Assembly (NCBI GenBank): GCA_016191395.1
Contig: JACPOS010000015.1
Coordinates: forward strand, 116,474 to 180,473
Length of the DNA: 64,000 nt
Direction of reading: 5' to 3'
Source: Chloroflexota bacterium
Lineage (GTDB): Bacteria > Chloroflexota > Limnocylindria > Limnocylindrales > CSP1-4
Shown: in pieces, positions 18,634 to 29,374 of the stretch
How positions within the stretch are numbered: position 1 is the first letter of the stretch
How the letters are laid out: the number at the start of each line of letters is the position of its first letter
Notes under the pieces: generated by a model
Seen by the model: the letters and a program-made list of their open reading frames with translations, nothing else
What the model was told of the DNA's origin: nothing
The model's database searches: none
Translations under genes and position numbers: made by a program

Positions 18634-21600
18634 GCCGCCGCCATGAGTGGCTCGGTCGTCGCAAGCGGGAGCGACGCGATCACGCGGACGCCACCCTCGG
18701 TCGACTCGATCCGCCACGCTCCTCCGAGTTCCGCAGCCCGTTCGCGCATCGACTCCAACCCGATCCCGGCACGAGGATCATGGCCCATCCCCCGCCCATT
18801 GTCGGCAACCTCGATGCCGAGCTTGAGCGGTGAGTCGACGGCAAGCCGAACCTCGCACCGGGTCGCGGCGGCGTGCCGGACCGCGTTTGTCATCGCTTCA
18901 ACGACGATGCGATAGGCCGCGACCTCGACCGCTGCCCCTAGCCTTGGCAGCTGGCCGGCGACGTTGATCGTGAACCGTGGCGGCGCGGTGCCGGCATTGC
19001 CTGGGCCGGCCTCGAGGCGGGCCATCTGCTGGCGGATGGCGCCCACGAGCCCGAGCTCATCGAGGGCGGGCGGGCGCAGGTCGTAGACGATGCGACGGAT
19101 CTCCGACACAGAGCGCTGGATGCTCGCCTGCAGCCCCTGGAGCAGCTGCCGGGCTCGAATCGGATCACAGGGCGCGATCGCTCGCGCCGCGCCCAGCGTG
19201 ACGGCGAGCGCGGCGAGGTTCGGACCGAGATCGTCGTGGAGATCACGGCGGATCCGATGCCGCTCCTCGTCGCGCGCATGCGCGATCCGGAGGCGGGACT
19301 CGGCAAGCGCTGCGCGCAGCTGGACGATCTGGACGACGCGACCCGTCTGCTGCGCGAGCTCCACAAGCAGCTCGCGATCCGTGCGCCCGAGCGGGGCGCC
19401 CGGGCGCTGGCCGAGCAGCAGGTGTCCGACCGTCACCCCCTGCGAGACGATCGGCAGCCGCAGCGGCTCGGGTCCTGCCACGCCGACGGTCGCCGCCACC
19501 TGGACAATGCCATTACCCATCTCGAGCTCGATGGCGACGTGCGGCAGGTGCAGGGCCTGTGCCACCGTCTCGGCGACGGCGGGCAGGACCGCCCGCGGCC
19601 GCACCGCTGCCTCGAGCCGACGGCCAAGACGGGAGGCCACCTCGTATGGCTCGTCCCGCTCCCCGTACATCAGCCGGTTGACTGCTCGCTGGATGCGCTC
19701 GCGAAACGGCTGCATGAGGACGGCCACGATCCCGGTGGCCAGGAGCGACACCGCGAAGCTCCGGGAGAGAACGAGGCCGGCGATTGCCACCGTGGCGACG
19801 TACAGCGCCGCGATCACCGCGGTCAGGGCCGCGTAGACGAGCGCGCGATTCCAGACGAGGTCGATGTCGAAAAGGCGGTGGCGTACGATCGCGATCGCGA
19901 ATGTGATCGGAATGCCAACGACCGTGATCCGGGTGATGTCCTCTCCGATCTCGGCGGGCAGCACTCCGAGGAACCAGAGGAGTCCCAGCGGGATCGCCAC
20001 CCCCAGGTTCACCGCGAAGCCGAACGCGACCCAACGAACCTTTGACCTCGCGTCCGCGTCGCGCTCACGGATGGCGAGCCACGCCAGGCGACCGATGGCC
20101 AACGTTAGGACCACAAACATCCAGAGCGAGGTCGTGATCGCGTAGGCGCGCCAGGCAGCCCGAAGGTCCGGCGACAGGGCGAACACTGCCGCCGTGATCA
20201 GGAATCCTGCGCCGTAAAGGATCCCCATGAGCAGTCGGCCCCGGTCCCGGAGGATCCTCGCGCGGACGGGGAAACCGAGCGAGAGGTGGCCGATCACGGG
20301 CGTGACCACGATCACCCAGACGAGCCCGTTCAACGCCGCAACGGACCAGAAGGCGAGCGGGTCGAACAGGTCCGCAGGTGTCGTGCCGCTGCCGCTAACA
20401 GTTTCGGCGATGAGGCTCGCGCCGATAGCCGTCGATAGGATCCAGAGCAGCTGAGCCGGGAGATCGTTATGCCGTTTCCACAAGACGAACCCGGCGAGGA
20501 CGAGCAGGAGGAAGAATCCAACATTGGCTGCGGCCGCCTCACCCAATCGTCGGGCGATGTCGCCGGAGGTTGGCGCTGCAAGCACGACCGCGACATCCAC
20601 GCGCGCGCCGTCGCGTTCGACGGTCTCGGTCACCGTCTGCCCGGCACGCCAGCGCTCGGGCCGCAGGGCGTTCGAGTCGGAAACGGCTTCGAGATACACC
20701 TCGATCGGACGGCCGTCGATGGCAAGGAGACGGTCGCCAGTGCGGAAGCCATTCGACGCCGCGGCCGTCGACGGTTCCCTGAAGATGAATTGCCAGACGG
20801 CTCCCCAGCCGGTGGAGTCCGCCGTGAAGCGCCATCCCTCGCCGACCTGTCCCCAGCGCAGGCTGGACTGCGCGACAGCGAGCACGAGGATGACGATTCC
20901 GAGACCCGCGACCATCATTGCGCGGCTTGTCCACCGGCGGGAGGCTGCGGCCTCTGGCGCGGGGGCCGCGAGCCCGTGCGCGCGATCTGTGGGCGCCCTA
21001 GTCGAATCCGCGACTCGCCCTGGGCTCGGCTCGTGCCCGGCGGTCCGTCGGCCGCGAAGCTGCTCGACGAGGCGCCTGACTTCGGTGACGATCGCCTGGG
21101 ATTCCGCCTCGAGCTGCGCGAGATGGCGTGTCGCAGCCTCCGGGCTCGTTTCGAGCAGCGAGCCTGCCGCTTCCAGCTTCAGTCCAATGGCGGCGAGTGC
21201 CGGGCCTACCTCATCGTGGAGGCGCCGTCGCAAAACGCGCCGCTCCTCTTCCCGGGCCGCGATGAGGCGCGCGCGCGCGCGTTGCAGATCCTCGATCAGC
21301 AGCACGGCGTGCGCGGCGGTGGCCGCCTGTCGCGCGAGATCCGCCATCAGCCGTCGATCGGCCGCCGAGAACCCCTCGCCGCCTCGTCGCCCGCTCAACA
21401 CGAGCCGACCGACGCGTTGCCCCTGGTAGGTGAGGTCGACCTCGGCTGACTCCTCGGTTTGCGTCCCAAAGGCGCCGGCCTCGACGAACGCCGCGCCACG
21501 GGCCAGATCGACTCGGGCGTGCCGCACGCGCATGGCACGCGCGACGGCCTCCGCGACCGCCTGCATGACGTCCCCCGCTGCCGGCGTGGACGACAGCTGG

Positions 21601-21878
21601 TGGCTCAGCCGCCGGATCGCCGTGTAGGGATCGTCGCGCTGCCCGTAGAGGCCGCGATTGACTGCTCGCTGGATCACCTCACGAGCGGGCTGGACGAGCA
21701 CGGCGACCACCCCGGTAGCGGCGAGCGACGTGGCGAGCCCGGCTTGCTGCTGGAGCACAGAGCTGGCCAACGACAGGACCCCGACGTAGACGACAAGGAC
21801 GAAGACGGTCAGGGAGCCATACACCAGCGACCGACGGAGGACGAACTCGATGTCAAACACCTGGTGAGGCAAGTCCAC
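18630..21878 (-). CDS. Tandem NarL-type sensor histidine kinase (partial kinase fused to complete kinase)
   Basis: 1082 residues from the GTG at 21878, which has GGAGG close upstream; an in-frame extension upstream lacks a site. The first part (1-275) carries one or two membrane helices, a GAF-like region and a HisKA_3 dimerisation motif ([12 protein letters not shown], His about 221) but no ATPase domain. After a linker comes a second unit: a membrane helix (about 322-337), a PDZ-like domain (about 375-435, [18 protein letters not shown]), seven or so helices, a GAF-like region, HisKA_3 with His about 881 ([15 protein letters not shown]) and a full HATPase_c ([30 protein letters not shown]). 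Its partner regulator is the next gene. Confidence 0.88.
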   Translation of the reverse strand: MDLPHQVFDIEFVLRRSLVYGSLTVFVLVVYVGVLSLASSVLQQQAGLATSLAATGVVAVLVQPAREVIQRAVNRGLYGQRDDPYTAIRRLSHQLSSTPAAGDVMQAVAEAVARAMRVRHARVDLARGAAFVEAGAFGTQTEESAEVDLTYQGQRVGRLVLSGRRGGEGFSAADRRLMADLARQAATAAHAVLLIEDLQRARARLIAAREEERRVLRRRLHDEVGPALAAIGLKLEAAGSLLETSPEAATRHLAQLEAESQAIVTEVRRLVEQLRGRRTAGHEPSPGRVADSTRAPTDRAHGLAAPAPEAAASRRWTSRAMMVAGLGIVILVLAVAQSSLRWGQVGEGWRFTADSTGWGAVWQFIFREPSTAAASNGFRTGDRLLAIDGRPIEVYLEAVSDSNALRPERWRAGQTVTETVERDGARVDVAVVLAAPTSGDIARRLGEAAAANVGFFLLLVLAGFVLWKRHNDLPAQLLWILSTAIGASLIAETVSGSGTTPADLFDPLAFWSVAALNGLVWVIVVTPVIGHLSLGFPVRARILRDRGRLLMGILYGAGFLITAAVFALSPDLRAAWRAYAITTSLWMFVVLTLAIGRLAWLAIRERDADARSKVRWVAFGFAVNLGVAIPLGLLWFLGVLPAEIGEDITRITVVGIPITFAIAIVRHRLFDIDLVWNRALVYAALTAVIAALYVATVAIAGLVLSRSFAVSLLATGIVAVLMQPFRERIQRAVNRLMYGERDEPYEVASRLGRRLEAAVRPRAVLPAVAETVAQALHLPHVAIELEMGNGIVQVAATVGVAGPEPLRLPIVSQGVTVGHLLLGQRPGAPLGRTDRELLVELAQQTGRVVQIVQLRAALAESRLRIAHARDEERHRIRRDLHDDLGPNLAALAVTLGAARAIAPCDPIRARQLLQGLQASIQRSVSEIRRIVYDLRPPALDELGLVGAIRQQMARLEAGPGNAGTAPPRFTINVAGQLPRLGAAVEVAAYRIVVEAMTNAVRHAAATRCEVRLAVDSPLKLGIEVADNGRGMGHDPRAGIGLESMRERAAELGGAWRIESTEGGVRVIASLPLATTEPLMAAA

Positions 21879-22113
21879 TACTCCTCCAGGACACAGCCTC
21901 CATTCTCGCCGCGCCGTCAGGCCACGCGTGGCTCCTGACCGGTCACGAACAGGAAGTGTCAACCATGGCGATCCCGGCCGTCATGGGATTTGCGTCCCGA
22001 TCCCTTTGGGACATCGGGGCGACATCGACGCAGCCACCGCTGCATCGAGCATGCCAGGTGGACGCGACCGCCGGCCTCAGCGTTTTCCTCGGGTCTGCTC
22101 CCAAGAAGGGAGG

Positions 22114-22190
22114 TGGTCGGGGCGGCGGGATTTGAACCCACGACTTCTTCGTCCCGAACGAAGCGCGCTACCAGGCTGCGCTACGCCCCG
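22114..22190 (-). tRNA. tRNA-Pro (anticodon CGG)
   Basis: Cloverleaf of 77 nt including an encoded CCA. Acceptor CGGGGCG pairs with CGCCCCG, followed by discriminator A. The anticodon stem is CTTCG/CGAAG with loop TTCGGGA, anticodon CGG reading CCG. The T arm contains GGTTCAAAT. A second proline tRNA with anticodon TGG lies at 31.4 kb. Confidence 0.95.
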
Positions 22191-22238
22191 ACTGGGCGCC
22201 CGTTTCACAGGGCCCGCGGATGATACCCCCGTTCTGGG

Positions 22239-23489
22239 TCAGTCGTTCGCCAATGCGGTTCGCGCAATGGGCGCCGGATCCTTGACGGGATACATGATCA
22301 CCGCGGCGACGAGGAAGGAGGCGGCCATCAGCCCGAACACGATGGGCAGGCCGGTGGTCTCGCCGAGGGCGTCGATGACGGCACCGTAGACGGCGGTCCA
22401 CAGCGAGCCGACTCCGAAGGCGAGCGTGAAGTACAGCGCGAAGGCCACGTCGCGGATCCCGGTCGGGACCACGTCGGCGAGCAGTGCCTGGAGCTGCGGG
22501 CTCTCCGCGAAGGAGAACAGGCCCATGATCGCGATGCCCACCCACAGCCCGAGCAGGCTGGAGCCCACCGCGATGAACGTCACGAAGCCCACCGCTCCGC
22601 CAACGTAGGCGCCGAGGATGATCGGCCGCCGGCCAAGCTTGTCCGACAGCCAGCCGGCGACGAGCGGCATCGGCACCGACAGGACGATCAGCCCGGCGTA
22701 CATCGTGTTCGTGGTGGATTCGGGGAGCTTCAGCACGTGGGTCACGTACAGCAGGGCGAACAGGTTCGCCACCCCGAGCCCGCGCCCGCCGCCGCCGAAG
22801 ATCGACGCGAGGTAGGTGCGGCGGATCCGATGGTCCGACCAGACCATCCGCGCCGCGGCGCGTACCGAGCCCTGGCGGATGGCCGCAAGGCGATCCGCGC
22901 CGGTCTCGCGGATCCAGCGGAACATCGCGAGGGCGATGAGCGCCGCCGGGATCCCGAAGACGATCGATGCGCCTCGCCACCCGGCGACCGCGAGCAGCGG
23001 CGGCCCGGCGAGCGCGGCGATCACCGTGCCCACGTTGCCGCCGGAGATGTGGGCGCTGATGGCGAAGCCGCGCCGATCGGACGGGAACTGCTCGGCGAGC
23101 AGGCCATTGCCGACGGGGTGCTGCGGCGAGCCGCCGACGCGCGAGATGACGTTCGTCGCGGCGAATGACAGGAAGGACGTGGCCGCCGCCTGGGCCGCAA
23201 AGCCGAGCCCGAACAGGAGCCCGCCCGCGGCGAGGAGGTAGCGTCGGGCGACATGGCGGGTGACGAACGCATAGCTCGCCTGGATGAGGCCGGAGGCGAT
23301 CGCGCCCGCGGCGGCGACCAGGGTCACCTCCTGCACGCTGACGCCGAACTCGTCGATGATCTTGAGGAAGATCAGCGGCATGACGACCGCCTGGGCGTGG
23401 TTGACCGCGTGGGCGACCGAGAGCAGCCAGAGGCCCAGCTCTGGGCGAATGTCCTCGTGCGCGACCGGACGGCCGCCGCCGAACGCCAC
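22239..23489 (-). CDS. Major facilitator superfamily transporter
   Basis: 416 residues with about twelve hydrophobic helices and the usual loop between helices 8 and 9 ([13 protein letters not shown], the MFS motif A form GxLSDxxGRR). The N-terminal half has [17 protein letters not shown] in helix 1. The start is a GTG at 23489. It carries a small solute or drug across the membrane; the substrate cannot be inferred. Standing alone between a tRNA and the PAS protein, it has no informative neighbours. Confidence 0.88.
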   Translation of the reverse strand: MAFGGGRPVAHEDIRPELGLWLLSVAHAVNHAQAVVMPLIFLKIIDEFGVSVQEVTLVAAAGAIASGLIQASYAFVTRHVARRYLLAAGGLLFGLGFAAQAAATSFLSFAATNVISRVGGSPQHPVGNGLLAEQFPSDRRGFAISAHISGGNVGTVIAALAGPPLLAVAGWRGASIVFGIPAALIALAMFRWIRETGADRLAAIRQGSVRAAARMVWSDHRIRRTYLASIFGGGGRGLGVANLFALLYVTHVLKLPESTTNTMYAGLIVLSVPMPLVAGWLSDKLGRRPIILGAYVGGAVGFVTFIAVGSSLLGLWVGIAIMGLFSFAESPQLQALLADVVPTGIRDVAFALYFTLAFGVGSLWTAVYGAVIDALGETTGLPIVFGLMAASFLVAAVIMYPVKDPAPIARTALAND

Positions 23490-23513
23490 CCCCGGCTCAG
23501 AGGGTCGAAGGAA

Positions 23514-23924
23514 TCAGCCGGGCCTGGGCGTGGCCGCCTGGCGCCGCCAGGTGCTGAAGTAGCCGTCCCCGAGCCGGATCGCACGCATGTCGTAGATCCC
23601 GCCGACCCACTCCCCGCCAGTGACTGCGTCGGCGACCTGCGCGCCGGCCTCGTGATATGGGACGCCCGTCTCGACGACCTCGGCCAGCGTGTCGAAGAAG
23701 CCACTGGATCGGAACTCGGGCAGGAGCTCGCCCGTGATCAGCCCGATCATCCCGTCGCGCGGAACGCCTGCCCAGTGGGCCGCCGCCTGGTTCACGAACT
23801 CCAGGCGGAAGTCAAGGAGGCGGCCGTCGCGGTCCCGCACGGCGCTCGCGATCGACACCGGCTCGTCGATGGCATCGAGCAGGGCGAGCAGGCGCTCATC
23901 GAGGTCGGGACGCGGCGTTGTCAC
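23514..23924 (-). CDS. Small stand-alone PAS-domain protein
   Basis: 136 residues, GTG start. The whole protein is one PAS fold: LLALLDAIDEPVSIASAVRD, then LEFVNQAAAHWAGVPRDGMIG, FFDTLAEVVETG, ending near YFSTWRRQ. There is no output domain, so it may be a ligand- or redox-sensing partner of another protein. It lies 24 bp upstream of the MFS gene and may be cotranscribed with it. Confidence 0.75.
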   Translation of the reverse strand: MTTPRPDLDERLLALLDAIDEPVSIASAVRDRDGRLLDFRLEFVNQAAAHWAGVPRDGMIGLITGELLPEFRSSGFFDTLAEVVETGVPYHEAGAQVADAVTGGEWVGGIYDMRAIRLGDGYFSTWRRQAATPRPG

Positions 23925-24079
23925 GTTCGGGGAAGCATAAGGTCGTGCGGCGATTCGGACGCGGCCAGGGTGCTCCTGGGTCGTTGGTCAGGGTCGGGAC
24001 GAGCTCGCCGCGCCACCGCGGAGGGCGCGGCGCGACGAGATGGACGTGATCGTCCGAGGGTTGCGACCTGGCTGAATCA

Positions 24080-24107
24080 GAAGCGGCCGGGTTGCCCCGG
24101 CCGCTTC
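24080..24107 (-). terminator. Rho-independent-type terminator after glnA
   Basis: A perfect 12-bp stem (GAAGCGGCCGGG with CCCGGCCGCTTC) and a 4-nt loop, 40 bp beyond the glutamine synthetase stop. No long T-run follows, which is common in high-GC genomes. Confidence 0.75.
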
Positions 24108-24147
24108 GTCGCTTCGTGTGCGCGGGCGTCACCCGCGCGGGGACGCT

Positions 24148-25500
24148 CTAGAACTGCTCGAGGTACCGCTCCACCTCCCAGTCGGAGACCTGGGTGCGGT
24201 ACTCGTCCCACTCCGCGCGCTTCGCGTCGATGAAGTGGCTGAAGACGTGGTCCCCGAGAGCCTCGCGGATCACGTCGTCCTTCTCCAGCTCGTCCAGGGC
24301 CTCGCCGAGCGTGCCCGGCAGCTCCTTGATGGACTTGGCAGCGATCTGTGCCGCGTCCATCTCGAAGAGCGACTCCTCGACGGGCTCGGCGAGCTCCATG
24401 CCCTTCTCGACGCCGTCGAGGCCGGCCGCGATCATCGCCGCGAAGGCGAGGTAGGTGTTCGACGATGGATCCGGGCAGCGGACCTCCAGGCGGGTGCCTT
24501 CGATCGACTTGCCCGGCGACACCATCGGCACCCGGATGAGCGCCGAGCGGTTCGTCCGGCCCCACGTGAGGTAGGTCGGCGCCTCGTAGCCCGGGACCAG
24601 CCGCTTGTAGCTGTTCACGAGCGGCGCGAGCACCGCGATCATCCCGCGCGCGTGGCTGAGGATGCCCGCAGCGTACGACTTGGCGAGAGGCGACAGGCCG
24701 TACGACGACTCGGCGTCGGCGAACGAGTTCCGGGACTCGTCGATGGAGTACAGGCTCTGGTGGGTGTGCATGCCCGAGCCGTTGATCCCGTGGATGGGCT
24801 TGGGCATGAACGTCGCGTACAGCCCGTGCTGCTGCGCGATGGCCTTCAGCGTGAACTTGAAGGTGATCGCGTTGTCCGCGGTCTGGAGCGCGTCCGCGTA
24901 TTCGAAGTCGATCTCGTGCTGGCCGGCCGCGACCTCGTGGTGCGCCGCCTCGACGCGGATCCCGAACGCCTCGAGGGCATCGACCATGTCGTGCCGGATC
25001 GTGGTCGCGAGGTCCGAGCTGAAGTCGAAGTAGCCCGCCTGGTCGTGGGGCAGCGGCTCGATCGTCCCGTCCTCGCCGCGGCGGAAGAGGAAGAACTCCA
25101 GCTCCGGGCCCATGTTCACGATGTAGCCGAGCTTGCGCGCGCGCTCGACCTGGCGGCGCAGGACGAAGCGCGGATCGCCGGCGAACGGCTCGCCGCGCGG
25201 CGTGAAGACGTCGCAGATCACGCGCGCGGCCGTGCCGTTGGACCACGGGATCTCCGAGAAGGTCCGCATGTCCGGCATGAGGTACTGGTCGCTCTCCGCG
25301 ATCCGGGTGAAGCCCTCGACCGACGAGCCGTCGAACCATGTGCCGTGGCGAACCGAGCCCTCCAGCTGGTGGATCGGGATCGTCACCGCCTTGACGACGC
25401 CAATGATGTCGGTGAACTGGAGCTGGATGAACCGGATGCCCTGGGATTTGGCCTTCTCGATCTGCTCCACGCCTGACACCGCTTCGTAGGGCGCAACCAC
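24148..25500 (-). CDS. glnA: Glutamine synthetase, type I
   Basis: 450 residues from a GTG with AGGAGG at 7-nt spacing. The beta-grasp N-domain (IRFIQLQFTDIIGVVKAVTIP) and the catalytic signatures are present: MGPELEFFLF, GSGMHTHQSL and LVPGYEAPTYLTWGRTNRS. It condenses glutamate, ammonia and ATP to glutamine in the cytoplasm. Length and the lack of a C-terminal adenylylation motif (NLYDLP) place it with the GSI-alpha form, regulated by feedback or partner proteins rather than adenylylation. A strong terminator follows. It is read away from the PucR-type regulator gene's end; no PII gene is in view. Confidence 0.96.
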   Translation of the reverse strand: MVAPYEAVSGVEQIEKAKSQGIRFIQLQFTDIIGVVKAVTIPIHQLEGSVRHGTWFDGSSVEGFTRIAESDQYLMPDMRTFSEIPWSNGTAARVICDVFTPRGEPFAGDPRFVLRRQVERARKLGYIVNMGPELEFFLFRRGEDGTIEPLPHDQAGYFDFSSDLATTIRHDMVDALEAFGIRVEAAHHEVAAGQHEIDFEYADALQTADNAITFKFTLKAIAQQHGLYATFMPKPIHGINGSGMHTHQSLYSIDESRNSFADAESSYGLSPLAKSYAAGILSHARGMIAVLAPLVNSYKRLVPGYEAPTYLTWGRTNRSALIRVPMVSPGKSIEGTRLEVRCPDPSSNTYLAFAAMIAAGLDGVEKGMELAEPVEESLFEMDAAQIAAKSIKELPGTLGEALDELEKDDVIREALGDHVFSHFIDAKRAEWDEYRTQVSDWEVERYLEQF

Positions 25501-25651
25501 CGACGCTGCCTCCTGTCCGCAAAACGCGTTGCCGGCCGAGCGTCTTGTGCATCACGCACCAGCAATCGCTCGACTGGGGTTCTCGGGAGGCTACAGTAGC
25601 ACCGACCGGTCGGGACGAGCGGTGGGAGTCCCGCCATCTGGGGCGTCAGAC

Positions 25652-27136
25652 TTATTCATCGTGCACGAGTCCGATGGCGACGAGGAGCGGCAGCCGCAGC
25701 TCCGGGTCGGCAAGGCGCCAGCCTGTCGCCGCCTCGATCACCCGGATCCGGTACGCGACGGTATTGCGGTGCACGCCGAGCGCCGCCGCGGCCTCGCCGA
25801 CGCTGCCGTGGGCGAGCAGCGCCCGGAGGGTGTCCAGCCGCTCCCGTCGGACGTCGGGGCGCGCATCGAGCAGCGGGGCGAGCACGGCGCGTGCGAGCCG
25901 CGGGCCATCCGGCAGCTTGTGCAGGACGCCCAGCATCCGGTAGATGGGCAGCCGGTCCGCCTGGGCGATCGTCGGTGGCCGATCGAGCGCGAGCGCGGCT
26001 TCCAGCGTCGCGCGGGCCTCAGCCTCCGCCGCCGGGCGATCGGCGGCGCTGGAGAACGCCCGCGACACCGCCACGGACCTGCCGAGCGTCTCGCCGACGC
26101 GCTCGGCCAGCCGACGGGTCTCCTGCGGGGCACCGGCCGCGACGAGCCGGACCTCCAGGCTGTCGGCATCGCCGCGAAGTGCCAGCCGGCGCGCAGGGGC
26201 GAGCAGCCGGACCGCGCGCCGGATGCCCTCGCGCGACTCCCTCGCGGCGGGGGCATCGTCCTCCGCGCCCGGCTCGCGCTGGTGCCCCAGGATCACGATC
26301 CAGGGCGGTCCGGCACCGGGCATCGGCTCGGCTCGCCTCGCGCGATCCGCGGCGCCGCGGATCGCCTCCTCGCGGGCCAGCTCGAGGGCCAGCAGGCCGG
26401 CAACCCTCGGCAGCGTCACGCGTGCGAGCTCGGAGGCCGGCTCGGACCCCAGGATCACCAGCGAGCCGTTCGCGCCGGATGCCGACGGCAGGGGCACGCG
26501 GAGCGCCACGGCGGTCTGGTCGGATGCTCCTGCCTGGTAGCGCGCCGCGTCGGCGGCTGCCGACGGCGCCTCCACCGGGGCATGGACTGCGATCGGCTCG
26601 CCGCGGCCCGCCTCCAGCGCGAGCGCACGCCCGAGGAAGCTGGAGACCGTGGCGACGAGGGCCGTCACGCCACCGCCCTCGAGAGCCCGCCGTCGGAGCT
26701 CGGCGTCGAGCAGCGCCGCCTGCCGTTCGAGCTCTGCACCGCGGGCGACGATGTAGCCGACGATGCTCCGCTCCAGCACCTGGGGATCGGTCCGGGGAAC
26801 GCGCACCAGCGGCAGGCCGGCAGCCGCGATCACCCTCGCCGCGTCGTCCAGCGAGGCGTCGCCCTCCACGAGCAGCACGCCCGAAACCGGGACAGCCGCG
26901 AGCGCGGCGACGAGCTCCCCCAGCTCGCGCCCTCCCGGCGCCACGACCGCCAGGGCCGACGCGGGCGCGATGATCAAGTCGCCGGGCTCGAGCGCATCGA
27001 ACGCCGGCACGCGAGCCCGGAGGACGCGGACCCAGGCGATGGTGCGGGCTCCGCGCGCAGCCTCGCCGCCGCTCCGATCCCCGACCCACGTGGAGCCGGG
27101 CAGGAGCTCCGCCGCCAGCGTCCCGAGATCGGTCAC
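25652..27136 (-). CDS. PucR/CdaR-family transcriptional regulator
   Basis: 494 residues from a GTG overlapping the stop of the small gene before it (GTGA). An N-terminal PucR sensory domain (about 1-130, with EPGDLIIAPASAL) is followed by a GAF-like middle and a GGDEF-like region without catalytic residues. The C-terminal HTH_30 (GSVGEAAAALGVHRNTVAYRI) is the PucR DNA-binding signature. Such proteins control purine, nitrogen or sugar-acid catabolism. The gene lies upstream of glnA on the same strand with 151 bp between, so a nitrogen role is possible but unproven. Confidence 0.87.
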   Translation of the reverse strand: MTDLGTLAAELLPGSTWVGDRSGGEAARGARTIAWVRVLRARVPAFDALEPGDLIIAPASALAVVAPGGRELGELVAALAAVPVSGVLLVEGDASLDDAARVIAAAGLPLVRVPRTDPQVLERSIVGYIVARGAELERQAALLDAELRRRALEGGGVTALVATVSSFLGRALALEAGRGEPIAVHAPVEAPSAAADAARYQAGASDQTAVALRVPLPSASGANGSLVILGSEPASELARVTLPRVAGLLALELAREEAIRGAADRARRAEPMPGAGPPWIVILGHQREPGAEDDAPAARESREGIRRAVRLLAPARRLALRGDADSLEVRLVAAGAPQETRRLAERVGETLGRSVAVSRAFSSAADRPAAEAEARATLEAALALDRPPTIAQADRLPIYRMLGVLHKLPDGPRLARAVLAPLLDARPDVRRERLDTLRALLAHGSVGEAAAALGVHRNTVAYRIRVIEAATGWRLADPELRLPLLVAIGLVHDE

Positions 27137-27375
27137 CCGGCGGGGCCGGACGGCGCCGTCGCCGTGCCCCGAGCGACGACGATCGGCGCGCCCGGGTCAC
27201 GCTTCGCGATCAGCAACGTGCAGTCGCCGAAGCCTCGGAGGGTGACCGCCACGCCGACGCTCTGCGCGACCGCGAGGTTGACGGAGGTGACGAGGCGCCA
27301 GATGCGCATGCCGGCACGGGCGGCGAGGCTCGGGCCCGCCTGGCCGTCAGGCCGCGCGATCGTCAGGCTGGCCAC
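27133..27375 (-). CDS. Small hypothetical protein coupled to the PucR-type gene
   Basis: 80 residues from a GTG. The stop overlaps the PucR start as GTGA, which is the best argument that it is real. The middle is moderately hydrophobic (RLVTSVNLAVAQSVGVAVTL), with a single Cys (GFGDC). No family is recognised. It may be a leader peptide or small partner of the regulator; it could also be a chance frame in high-GC DNA. Confidence 0.4.
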   Translation of the reverse strand: MASLTIARPDGQAGPSLAARAGMRIWRLVTSVNLAVAQSVGVAVTLRGFGDCTLLIAKRDPGAPIVVARGTATAPSGPAG

Positions 27376-27502
27376 GGAATGGGCCCGGTCAGGTCCCGCG
27401 CGGTGAGCGCGAGGCGACGCGGATGGCCCGGGTGGGAAGGCCTTCGGTGTCGTCGCCCATCGCCCGGCGATGCTACACCGCGCGGGCCGTCAGCCCAGCC
27501 TG

Positions 27503-28825
27503 TCAGCCGGCCCTGTCGGCCTCGCGGCTTCGCCCGCCTTCGTGGCTCTCGATCGCGACGACCATCGGCTCCGCCGTGGCGCGCGCTACCCGGTTCTTGC
27601 CGCCTCGCTTGGAGGCGTACATCGCACGGTCGGCGCTGACGAGGAGGGCGTCCGCGGAGCGCCCGTCGGCGGGGTACGAGACGACGCCCACCGAGACAGT
27701 GGGCGTCGGGTCGATGCCCGGCATGCCCTGCTCCGCGACCGTCAGGCGGATCTTCTCGGCGAGCACCCAACCGCCCGTCGGGTCGGTCTCGGGCAGGAGG
27801 GCGACGAACTCGTCGCCGCCGTAGCGGGCCGCCACATCGATCTTGCGCACGCCGCCGCGGATCGTGTCCGCGACGTTGCGCAGGACCTGGTCGCCGGCCA
27901 CGTGACCGAACCGGTCGTTCACGGACTTGAGGTCGTCGAGGTCCAGCATCACCAGGCAGAACGCCCTGCCGGATCGGTCGCCACGCGCGATCTCGCGCTC
28001 GAGGGCAGAGAAGAAGAAGGTCCGGTTGTACAGGCCCGTGAGCGCGTCGACCGTGGACATGCGGATCGCCGCGTCGCGCGCCCGGCGCTGCTCGCGCCCG
28101 ACGGACGCGCCGATGTAGGCGAGGAGGTACAGGCCGGTCAGGTTGACCAGCATCTGGACGAGCGGCCCCGTTTCGGGTGTCTGGTCCACCGCGAGGCCGG
28201 CGCCGAGGTACGCGGCGGTCGCGAGGATGGCGAGGATCAGGGCGATGCGCGGAGCGACGAGCAGGGCCCCGGCGCCCACGATGAGCGGGAAGGTGAACGT
28301 GAAGGGGCTCTCGAAGCCGCCGGTGAGGTAGACGATCGCGGCGGCAAAGGCGAGCGCGAGAACGCCCTGGAGCGGCCCACGGAGCGCGCGGAGCGGTGTC
28401 CGGGGAACGACGTCCTGGAGGATGAGCAGGACTTCGCCGGTCACGGCGATGAGGATCACGATGGCGGCGAGGTTCGCGGCCCACAGGCCGCTTGCGGCCG
28501 CGAACACCGCGACGGCCATCAGGAACGCCCAGCTGACGATCCGGATGATCCGGTCCTCCAGCGTGGGGTCGGCGGCGGCAGGGCCCAGCGGGGCCGCGGT
28601 GTCCTGGCCGTCGTCGTCGACCGTCTGCCCGGCGGTCCGGACGACCAGCTCCCTGGCGATGGCCTTGGGGTCCAGCGTTCCCTCCGTCTTCGGCTCTTGC
28701 TGCTGCTCACCGGCCCTTGCGAACCGACGACGCACCCACAGGAAGGTCGGTGCGACGAGGAGCGCGATCGCCGTCACCGCGAGGATCGCGATGGCTGCGA
28801 GCACGATCTCCGTGATGGTCGGCAT
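27503..28825 (-). CDS. Membrane-bound diguanylate cyclase
   Basis: 440 residues from the ATG at 28825; a GTG one codon earlier overlaps the Lrp stop even further. Residues 1-30 hold one helix, then a cytoplasmic linker, then about six helices (residues 85-230), and a C-terminal GGDEF domain. The active site GGDEF is at 336-340, with the inhibitory I-site RKID at 327-330 exactly five residues before it, so product inhibition is expected. It makes cyclic di-GMP from GTP. No PilZ or EAL protein is in the window, so targets are unknown. Coupled to the Lrp-type regulator. Confidence 0.93.
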   Translation of the reverse strand: MPTITEIVLAAIAILAVTAIALLVAPTFLWVRRRFARAGEQQQEPKTEGTLDPKAIARELVVRTAGQTVDDDGQDTAAPLGPAAADPTLEDRIIRIVSWAFLMAVAVFAAASGLWAANLAAIVILIAVTGEVLLILQDVVPRTPLRALRGPLQGVLALAFAAAIVYLTGGFESPFTFTFPLIVGAGALLVAPRIALILAILATAAYLGAGLAVDQTPETGPLVQMLVNLTGLYLLAYIGASVGREQRRARDAAIRMSTVDALTGLYNRTFFFSALEREIARGDRSGRAFCLVMLDLDDLKSVNDRFGHVAGDQVLRNVADTIRGGVRKIDVAARYGGDEFVALLPETDPTGGWVLAEKIRLTVAEQGMPGIDPTPTVSVGVVSYPADGRSADALLVSADRAMYASKRGGKNRVARATAEPMVVAIESHEGGRSREADRAG

Positions 28826-29319
28826 CACCGTGTCCCGAATTGATAGGTCTGCTTGACGAGTCGCAGGTACGAGAACGTCTCGGTGTCGCGCACGCCGTCG
28901 ATCCGCTGCAGGCGGTCCGCGAGGAAGTGCAGGAGTCCCTCGTTGTCCTCGGCGACGGTTTCGATCAGGACGTCGAAACGGCCTGCCGTCACCACGACGT
29001 AGTCGACCTCGGGCATGCTCGCGAGGGCCTCCGCCACCTCGAGCAGCTTGCCCGGCTGGCAGCGAATCCCGATCAGGGCCTGCTGGAAGCCGAGTGCCTC
29101 AGGGTCGGCCACGCCGACGATCTGCAGGATGCCACGCTCAACGAGCCGGTTGGTGCGGGCACGCACCGCTGCTTCCGAGACGCCCAGGTCCGCGGCGATC
29201 TGCGTGAACGGACGCCGGCCGTCCTGCTGGAGGTGCTCGATCACGTGCTTGTCGAGCGGTGACAGCTCATCCGGGCGGCGATTCCGGCGCCCGACCTCGT
29301 CCGGATTCGAATCTCGCAA
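28825..29319 (-). CDS. Lrp/AsnC-family transcriptional regulator
   Basis: 164 residues if started at the TTG at 29319, which has GAGGG 7 nt upstream; a GTG at 29295 is an alternative and the true start is unsure. The HTH is SPLDKHVIEHLQQDGRRPFT through SEAAVRARTNRLVERG. The C-terminal RAM/AsnC_trans_reg domain holds IGIRCQPGKLLEVAEAL and VVVTAGRFDVLIE. These proteins sense amino acids or related small molecules. The stop overlaps the diguanylate cyclase start, suggesting the regulator and c-di-GMP synthesis are expressed together. Confidence 0.9.
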   Translation of the reverse strand: MRDSNPDEVGRRNRRPDELSPLDKHVIEHLQQDGRRPFTQIAADLGVSEAAVRARTNRLVERGILQIVGVADPEALGFQQALIGIRCQPGKLLEVAEALASMPEVDYVVVTAGRFDVLIETVAEDNEGLLHFLADRLQRIDGVRDTETFSYLRLVKQTYQFGTR

Positions 29320-29374
29320 TGCCAGCCCTCGCTTCCGGCCGATGCTACACCGGCCCCCGACCCGCGGTTTGGCC

